In this document: piece after piece, positions 58,649 through 64,000 of the stretch | Layout: the number at the start of each line of letters is the position of its first letter | Numbering within the stretch: the stretch's first letter is position 1 | Assembly (NCBI RefSeq): GCF_018491765.1 | Contig: NZ_JABWCU010000012.1 | Coordinates: forward strand, 62,001 to 126,000 | Reading direction: 5' to 3' | Length of the DNA stretch: 64,000 bases | Source: Novosphingobium profundi | GTDB taxonomy: Bacteria > Pseudomonadota > Alphaproteobacteria > Sphingomonadales > Sphingomonadaceae | Made by a program: the position numbers and the translations under genes | Notes under the pieces: model-generated | What the model was told of the DNA's origin: nothing | Seen by the model: the letters and a program-made list of their open reading frames with translations, nothing else | Database searches by the model: none

Positions 58649-58681
58649 GACATTAACGCATTTCCAGGAACAGGTGCCGAG

Positions 58682-58861
58682 ATGGCAGTCCCCAAAAGAA
58701 AAACCACCCCGTCCCGCCGGGGTATGCGTCGCAGCCATGACGCGCTCAAGGTCGAGGCCTTTCACGAGTGCCCGAACTGTGGCGAACTGAAGCGCCCGCA
58801 CAACCTCTGCAACGCTTGTGGCCACTACAACGGCCGTGAGATCGTCGCGGTCGAAATCTAA
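58682..58861 (+). CDS. rpmF: 50S ribosomal protein L32
   Basis: 59 residues, [20 protein letters not shown], with four zinc-binding Cys ([18 protein letters not shown]). Component of the large subunit. Followed by plsX at 27 bases, an order conserved in many bacteria. Confidence 0.98.
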   Translation: MAVPKRKTTPSRRGMRRSHDALKVEAFHECPNCGELKRPHNLCNACGHYNGREIVAVEI

Positions 58862-58888
58862 GACCACGTACGAGTTCGGAGATTGCCC

Positions 58889-59950
58889 ATGAGTTTGCCG
58901 CGTATCGCCATTGACGCGATGGGCGGCGACGAGGGGGTGCGCGTCATGATCGAGGGCGCTGCACTTGCGCGCCGTCGTCATGACCGGTTCAAGTTCCTCC
59001 TCGTCGGCGACGAGGAGCGGATCAAGGCCGCGTTGCAGGATCATCCGAACCTGCGGGCCTCTTCCGAGATCATCCATACCGATGGTGTGATCAGCGGAGA
59101 GGACAAGCCCAGTCAGGCCCTGCGACGTTCCAAGGGGACGTCGATGGGGCGTGCGATCGAGGCGGTCAAGGCAGGTGATGCCGGGGCCGCCGTGAGCGGC
59201 GGAAATACCGGCGCGCTCATGGCGATTGCCAAGCTCACCTTGCGTACGATGCCCGGCATCGATCGTCCGGCGTTGGCAGCCTTGCTGCCCACGCTCGGCG
59301 ATAACGACCTGATCATGCTCGATCTCGGTGCCAATACCGAGTGCGACAGTCGCAACCTGGTCCAGTTTGCGATCATGGGTGCGGCCTATGCGCGCGTGGC
59401 CACCGGCCGCTCGCAGCCGCGTGTGCGTCTGCTCAACATCGGAACCGAAGAAATCAAGGGCACTGAGCTCCTGCGCGACGCGTCCGCGATCCTGCGCGAG
59501 GCGGCCAAGGATCTTGCCATTTCCTTCGACGGCTTCACCGAGGCCGACAAGATGGCGCGTGGCGACGTCGACGTCGTCGTGACCGACGGTTTTTCCGGGA
59601 ACATCGCCCTCAAGGCGGTGGAAGGGACCGCGCGGTTCGTCGCGGATCTCCTGCGTCGCAGTTTCGCAAGTTCGCTGCGCTCCAAGATCGGCTTCCTGAT
59701 CTCGCGCCCGGCAACCGAACTGCTCAAGCACCATCTTGATCCCAACAATCATAACGGCGCGGTCTTCCTCGGGCTCAACGGCATTGTCGTGAAGAGCCAC
59801 GGTGGAGCGAACGCGGCGGGTGTCGCCAATGCGGTGGCCGTGACCGCACGCCTTCTGGAGGAACGAGTGACCGAGCGTATCAGTGCCGACCTTGCCCGCG
59901 TGGGCGAGTCTTCGCTCTGGATGCCTGGCCAGCAGGAAGAGCGGGCCTGA
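58889..59950 (+). CDS. plsX: Phosphate acyltransferase PlsX
   Basis: 353 residues. [18 protein letters not shown] at the N-terminus, [12 protein letters not shown] and the C-terminal [26 protein letters not shown] are hallmarks. Forms acyl-phosphate from acyl-ACP for phospholipid synthesis. The TGATG overlap couples it to fabH. Confidence 0.97.
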   Translation: MSLPRIAIDAMGGDEGVRVMIEGAALARRRHDRFKFLLVGDEERIKAALQDHPNLRASSEIIHTDGVISGEDKPSQALRRSKGTSMGRAIEAVKAGDAGAAVSGGNTGALMAIAKLTLRTMPGIDRPALAALLPTLGDNDLIMLDLGANTECDSRNLVQFAIMGAAYARVATGRSQPRVRLLNIGTEEIKGTELLRDASAILREAAKDLAISFDGFTEADKMARGDVDVVVTDGFSGNIALKAVEGTARFVADLLRRSFASSLRSKIGFLISRPATELLKHHLDPNNHNGAVFLGLNGIVVKSHGGANAAGVANAVAVTARLLEERVTERISADLARVGESSLWMPGQQEERA

Positions 59951-60921
59951 TGCGCCGTTCTGTCCTGGTCGGAACGGGCTCCGCACTTCCCAAGAAGGTC
60001 GTTACCAACAGCGAACTGGCCCAGCGGGTCGACACCAGCGACGAGTGGATCGTCGAGCGCACCGGGATTACCCAGCGCTATATCGCGGACGAAGGCGAGA
60101 CGACCTCGAGCCTGGCGACCGACGCGGCGCGCAGGGCAATCGAGGCTGCAGGCTTTGAGCCCGCGTCCATTGACCTCATTGTCCTGGCAACCGCCACCCC
60201 CGACCAGACTTTCCCCGCGACCGCCACGATCGTCCAGCACAACCTGGGCTGTGGCGGGGGCATCGCGTTCGATGTGGCCGCGGTGTGTTCGGGCTTCCTC
60301 TATGCGCTGGGCGTCGCCGACTCGATGCTGCGCACGGGTATGGCCAAGCGCGCCGTGGTGATCGGCTCGGAGACTTTCAGCCGCATTCTCGATTGGGAGG
60401 ACCGCACGACGTGCGTCCTGTTCGGCGATGGTGCGGGTGCGGTGGTTCTCGAGGCCCAGGAACAGGCCGAGGGCGAGACGCCGCGCGGCGTCCTTGCCAC
60501 CAAGCTTCATGCCGATGGGGCGCACAACCAGCTTCTCTTCGTCGACGGCGGGCCGTCGACGACCGGCACGGTCGGGCAGCTGCGCATGAAGGGGCGCGAG
60601 GTATTCCGCCATGCGGTGGTCAACTTGGCCGATGTCCTCAACGAGGTTCTCGAAAGCGAAGGGCTCGGCACCGCGGACATCGACTGGCTCGTTCCGCACC
60701 AGGCCAATGCGCGTATCCTTGATGGCACGGCAAAGAAGCTTGGCCTGCCGCCGGCAAAGGTCGTGAAGACGGTCGATCAGCACGCGAATACCTCGGCCGC
60801 CTCGGTGCCGCTCGCGCTCGACCAGGCCGTTCGCGACGGGCGCATCAAGGCCGGTGATCTTGTCGTCCTGGAAGCCATGGGCGGGGGCTTCACCTGGGGT
60901 GCAAGTCTACTTCGCATCTAA
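59950..60921 (+). CDS. fabH: 3-oxoacyl-ACP synthase III
   Basis: 323 residues. Catalytic Cys in [13 protein letters not shown], His in [11 protein letters not shown], Asn in [15 protein letters not shown], and the Gly-rich end [13 protein letters not shown]. Starts fatty acid elongation by joining acetyl-CoA to malonyl-ACP. Overlaps the plsX stop by one base. Confidence 0.97.
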   Translation: MRRSVLVGTGSALPKKVVTNSELAQRVDTSDEWIVERTGITQRYIADEGETTSSLATDAARRAIEAAGFEPASIDLIVLATATPDQTFPATATIVQHNLGCGGGIAFDVAAVCSGFLYALGVADSMLRTGMAKRAVVIGSETFSRILDWEDRTTCVLFGDGAGAVVLEAQEQAEGETPRGVLATKLHADGAHNQLLFVDGGPSTTGTVGQLRMKGREVFRHAVVNLADVLNEVLESEGLGTADIDWLVPHQANARILDGTAKKLGLPPAKVVKTVDQHANTSAASVPLALDQAVRDGRIKAGDLVVLEAMGGGFTWGASLLRI

Positions 60922-61031
60922 ACTCGATCAGACGCACTGCGATTGCGCTCAGTACTCGACCCAGCATTGCATTTTTCGTTGATTTTCATATCATCCTTTC
61001 AGGCAAAGCGTATGAAGGGGATGCAGGCTTG

Positions 61032-61328
61032 ATGGGGTCAGTGGATACATTGACGCGGGCGGAACTCGCCGATGCCATTCATCGTCAACTCGGACTTTCG
61101 AGGGCGGAATCGTTGACCATGGTGGAGGCTATTCTCCAGCACATGGTGACGGCTCTCAGCGACGGCGAGAATGTGAAGATCTCGGGCTTCGGAACGTTCC
61201 TTCTGCGTGACAAGGGTGAGCGAATGGGGCGTAATCCCAAGACCGGGGTGGAGGTTCCGATCACGCCGCGCAGGGTGCTAACGTTCCGGGCCAGCCAGAT
61301 GCTGAAAGACCGGATTTCCGGAATCTGA
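61032..61328 (+). CDS. ihfA: Integration host factor subunit alpha
   Basis: 98 residues, a HU/IHF fold with [48 protein letters not shown] (the DNA-intercalating arm with RNPKTG), and [11 protein letters not shown]. Bends DNA together with IhfB. The start at 61032 is preceded by GGGGATGCAGG. Follows fabH by 110 bases. Confidence 0.96.
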   Translation: MGSVDTLTRAELADAIHRQLGLSRAESLTMVEAILQHMVTALSDGENVKISGFGTFLLRDKGERMGRNPKTGVEVPITPRRVLTFRASQMLKDRISGI

Positions 61329-61369
61329 GGCATTTTGGAGAAATTATTCTGAATAATTCCAATGTTTTG

Positions 61370-61756
61370 ATGAATTCCTCGGAGAAAGCTTTGGGGAAGC
61401 GGCCGGGTGCCATGCGCACGATTGGCGAGGTCAGCGATGCCCTTGGCATCCGTCAGCACGTGTTGCGGTATTGGGAAACCCAGTTTCCCATGCTGCAGCC
61501 CGTAAAGCGCAGTGGATCGCGCCGGTATTACCGCCCCGAAGACATCACACTGCTCGCGACGATCGATCGGCTCGTGCACCAGGAAGGGTATACATTGAAG
61601 GGGGCCTGCCAGCTGATAGAGGCAGGTCAGGCTGGTAATGCGGCCGCGTTGCAATCGAAGGCCGCAACGGTGCCCGCCGATCCCGATGGCGAATCTCTAC
61701 ATGATTCGCTCAAGAAATTGCGCGATCGCTTGGCTGTTTCGCTCGCTTCCAGCTAG
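61370..61756 (+). CDS. MerR family transcriptional regulator
   Basis: 128 residues. MerR HTH: MRTIGEVSDALGIRQHVLRYWETQFPMLQPVKRSGSRRYYRPEDITLL, then a helix and linker. No metal-binding Cys cluster, so not a metal sensor; a homologue sits next to ihfA in many alphaproteobacteria. ATG 61370 has no clear ribosome site; GGAG (61337-61340) is correctly spaced for a CTG at 61349 or ATT at 61346, in frame. Confidence 0.9.
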   Translation: MNSSEKALGKRPGAMRTIGEVSDALGIRQHVLRYWETQFPMLQPVKRSGSRRYYRPEDITLLATIDRLVHQEGYTLKGACQLIEAGQAGNAAALQSKAATVPADPDGESLHDSLKKLRDRLAVSLASS

Positions 61757-61831
61757 TAAATTGATAGTATTTTCCGAAGGGAAGGACCTTAAATCACTTC
61801 GGGAATGGACCTGAAACGAGCCGGTGTTGAA

Positions 61832-62377
61832 TCAGTATTCGGCGTTGGGGCCAAGCTCGGGGTCCAGGTCGCGTGGCCTCTGGAGATGGACGAGCTTCGC
61901 GCAGGCCATATCGACTTGGTCCCAGCGCTCGATATCGAGTTCGAGGACGGCGTAGGCGGCTGTCGGCAGCTTCTCTTCTACGACGTCGCGCAGCGGCGAG
62001 CGGCCATCGTCGGGGACGAGATCGAAGATCAGGTCTTCCAGTCCGGGGTTGTGGCCCACCATCATGATCGAGCGGGGGTCACCGTCCTGTTCGCGCAGGA
62101 TATCGATGAGGGTCGCTGAACTGGCGAGGTAGATGCGCCGGTCCCAAGTAATCGGCGGCGTCTCGCCAGCCGCCTCGCAGGCGATTTCCAGCGTTTGTGT
62201 CACACGGACGGCGGGTGAGGCGATCACGCGGCTCCAGCCTACCGCATGATCGCGGATGTGCAGCCCCATGATCGCGGCGCCCTTGCGACCGCGGTTGTTC
62301 AAGGGGCGATCGAAATCGCGCAAGCGGGCATCGTTCCAGTCGGACTTGGCGTGGCGAAATATTCCAAGGGTCTTCAT
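61832..62377 (-). CDS. SixA-like histidine phosphatase
   Basis: 181 residues. The RHG-type motif reads FRHAKSDWND near the start, and the second catalytic His is in VGHNPGLEDL. It may dephosphorylate histidine-containing proteins, as SixA does in the Arc/PTS-Ntr relay. Convergent with merR; starts at 62377. Confidence 0.9.
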   Translation of the reverse strand: MKTLGIFRHAKSDWNDARLRDFDRPLNNRGRKGAAIMGLHIRDHAVGWSRVIASPAVRVTQTLEIACEAAGETPPITWDRRIYLASSATLIDILREQDGDPRSIMMVGHNPGLEDLIFDLVPDDGRSPLRDVVEEKLPTAAYAVLELDIERWDQVDMACAKLVHLQRPRDLDPELGPNAEY

Positions 62378-62435
62378 GGGGTCTGCCGCTTTCTAGACGT
62401 GTGTTCGTCGGCCAGGGGGTCGCAGCGCCAAGCCA

Positions 62436-64000
62436 TCATTGGTGGGCGGCCGGATCGGTCCTGTCCGATATCGCATTCCCTGAAGCATGACCGGCAACGC
62501 GCTGTAAAGCCTCGTCGAGCGAAATGCGATGGATGGGAGTGCCTTCGGGGAAGGCATCGAGCAGCCGCGAGGGGAACGCCGAGGACAGCACCACGAAATG
62601 CCCACGGTCCCCCTTGCTGCGGATCAGGCGGCCAAAGGCCTGCGCGAGGCGAGCCCGGATGATGCTGTCGTCATAGGCCGATCCGCCACCGGCCAGCCGC
62701 CGGGCGCGATGCAGGATCGTGGGGCGGGGCCAGGGCACCTGTTCCATCACGACCGTACGCAGCGAATGGCCCGGCACGTCGACGCCGTCGCGCAGCGCGT
62801 CGGTGCCCAGCAGCGAGGCCGATGGATCGTCGCGGAAAATGTCGACGAGCGTGCCGGTGTCGATGGGATCGACGTGCTGCGCGTAGATCGGCAGGCCGCC
62901 GCGTGCGAGGCGATCGGCGATGCGCCCGTGAACCGCGCGCAGGCGTCGGATCGCGGTGAACAGGCCAAGTACGCCACCTCCCGAGGCCTCGATGAAGCGG
63001 CCGTAAGCAGCCGCGAGCGCGGCGATATCACCGCGCGGCACGTCGCGCACGATCAGCACTTCGGCCTGGCTGGCGTAGTCGAACGGGCTCGGGCTGAGCG
63101 AGAGACGGGGCGTGACCTCGATATGCGCGACGCCCGAGCGGGCGATGGCGTTGTCCCAGTTGTCACCGTCGCGCAAGGTGGCCGAAGTCATGACCACGCC
63201 GTGAGCCGGTTCGAGGACGACGCGGGCGAAAGGCTTCATCGGGTCGAGCCAGTGGCGGTGAATGCCGATATCGAATTCGCGGGCTTCGGAGCGATCGAGC
63301 GCGAGCCAGTCGACGAATTCGGGGTCGGTGGGGCCACCCAGGCGTTCCAAGATTGCCTCCCAGGCGAGGAGCAGGTCGATCCGCCAATTGAGCGAATGGC
63401 GCGCACCTTCGATCCTCGCACGGCCCTGGCCGTCGAGCCAGTCGGGCCCGTCTTCAAGCAGGGCCTCGAGCCGCAGTCCGAGCTGGATGAGTGGCTGGCG
63501 CAGTTCGGTGAGGGCAAGGCGCGCAGCCTGCGCGACTTCGACGAAGGAGCCGTCGAGCGCGGCGGCCTCGGTCTCGAGCCCGTAGCCCGCTTCCTGCCCG
63601 CCACTTTCGTCGCGCGCATAGACCGTGGCACGCACGGCGGCGAGCAGTTCCTCAAGCGGGCCCGAGGGTTCGCCATCGGTGATGCGCTGGAGCCAGCCGT
63701 CGCTGGGCAAGGCCTCGGCGGCGGACAGCGCGGTAAGAATGGCCTTGTCGCCGGCATCGTCGTAGCTGGCGACGTCGGCGAGGCGCGCGGCGAGGCCTCG
63801 GCGTCGGCCCCGGGACTTCTTCTCGGGGCCGATGACCCAGCGGCGCAATTCGATCATCTCGCTGCCCGAGAGTTCAGCGGCAAAGGTCGAGTCGGCGGCG
63901 TCGAAGACGTGATGGCCTTCGTCGAAGACAATGCGGGTCGGGCGCGAAGCGGGATCGCGTCCGCGCGCGGCGTTGATCATGACCAGCGCATGGTTGCCGA
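62436..64000 (-). CDS. ATP-dependent helicase of the DinG/YoaA family (5' end beyond the window)
   Basis: At least 521 residues; the frame is open to base 64000 (GNHALVMINAARGRD). The Walker-B-like DEGHH (residue region 63920), ATLRDG (63175) and the terminal helicase motif with QAFGRLIRSKGDRG are typical of superfamily-2 XPD-like 5'-3' helicases. The N-terminal part with motif I and the Fe-S cysteines lies outside, so DinG versus YoaA cannot be settled. Confidence 0.9.
   Translation of the reverse strand, partial: GNHALVMINAARGRDPASRPTRIVFDEGHHVFDAADSTFAAELSGSEMIELRRWVIGPEKKSRGRRRGLAARLADVASYDDAGDKAILTALSAAEALPSDGWLQRITDGEPSGPLEELLAAVRATVYARDESGGQEAGYGLETEAAALDGSFVEVAQAARLALTELRQPLIQLGLRLEALLEDGPDWLDGQGRARIEGARHSLNWRIDLLLAWEAILERLGGPTDPEFVDWLALDRSEAREFDIGIHRHWLDPMKPFARVVLEPAHGVVMTSATLRDGDNWDNAIARSGVAHIEVTPRLSLSPSPFDYASQAEVLIVRDVPRGDIAALAAAYGRFIEASGGGVLGLFTAIRRLRAVHGRIADRLARGGLPIYAQHVDPIDTGTLVDIFRDDPSASLLGTDALRDGVDVPGHSLRTVVMEQVPWPRPTILHRARRLAGGGSAYDDSIIRARLAQAFGRLIRSKGDRGHFVVLSSAFPSRLLDAFPEGTPIHRISLDEALQRVAGHASGNAISDRTDPAAHQ

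Noticed and set aside
61774..61802. CCGAAG/CTTCGG inverted repeat between merR and the SixA-like gene as a bidirectional terminator
   Set aside because: Six-base arms separated by 17 bases with no T-run; could be chance.

Overview
The window looks like chromosomal DNA of a sphingomonad-type alphaproteobacterium (order Sphingomonadales, Novosphingobium-like). The reasons are the high GC content, a cell-cycle CcrM-type GANTC methyltransferase next to rnhB, a ChvI regulator divergent from pckA, an F1-only atp operon (atpHAGDC), a three-gene pnt transhydrogenase preceded by an aa3-oxidase subunit IV peptide, a split gcvPA/gcvPB, and an LexA-type GTTC-N7-GTTC box. The genus is an inference from gene content; I could not run a search. 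Almost everything is core genome. I see no insertion sequence, prophage, CRISPR array, rRNA or tRNA.

Layout. 1-2.4 kb: truncated chvI and divergent pckA (gluconeogenesis). 2.4-9.8 kb: DNA repair glycosylase (tag), a Tat-exported DUF885 peptidase, an alpha/beta hydrolase, two adjacent cysteine desulfurase paralogues with a 2Fe-2S ferredoxin, and a PfpI-like protein. 9.8-19.4 kb: a DUF4349 lipoprotein, parC, a compact minus-strand operon (DUF1285, nudL-type CoA pyrophosphatase, CCA/polyA polymerase, two membrane-anchored retropepsins), a GNAT, a PQQ-type sugar dehydrogenase, and rnhB. 19.4-25.3 kb: ccrM behind an unusual array of ten GANTC sites, folP, a small secreted protein, a PhoD-like phosphatase, and an NtrC-family regulator with an altered GAFTGA loop. 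25.4-30.8 kb: oxidase subunit IV peptide, pntAA-pntAB-pntB, dgt. 30.8-35.8 kb: a tandem glycine riboswitch controlling gcvT-gcvH-gcvPA-gcvPB. 35.8-39.6 kb: twin entericidin-like lipoproteins, a DMT exporter, an isolated cpaF, an HNH protein. 39.6-47.2 kb: atpHAGDC and priA. 47.4-55.9 kb: lipoprotein, transaldolase, small unknown gene with a second GANTC cluster, cobT, nitroreductase, transporter, cysS, a hydroxyacid dehydrogenase. 56-58.5 kb: a divergent module of an HTH-like gene and an S24 self-cleaving repressor around an SOS box, an MBL hydrolase and a MAPEG protein. 58.6-61.8 kb: rpmF-plsX-fabH-ihfA-merR, with a possible attenuator in the rpmF leader. 61.8-64 kb: SixA-like phosphatase and a truncated DinG-like helicase.

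How it fits together: the window carries several central control points. ccrM and a small gene at 49.5 kb both have clustered CcrM targets upstream. Glycine catabolism is under a riboswitch. The F1 ATPase and the transhydrogenase serve energy and NADPH balance. rpmF-plsX-fabH couples a ribosomal protein with the start of phospholipid and fatty acid synthesis. The most unusual signals are regulatory DNA rather than genes: the helically phased GANTC array before ccrM, the SOS box in front of the S24 repressor, and the rpmF leader.
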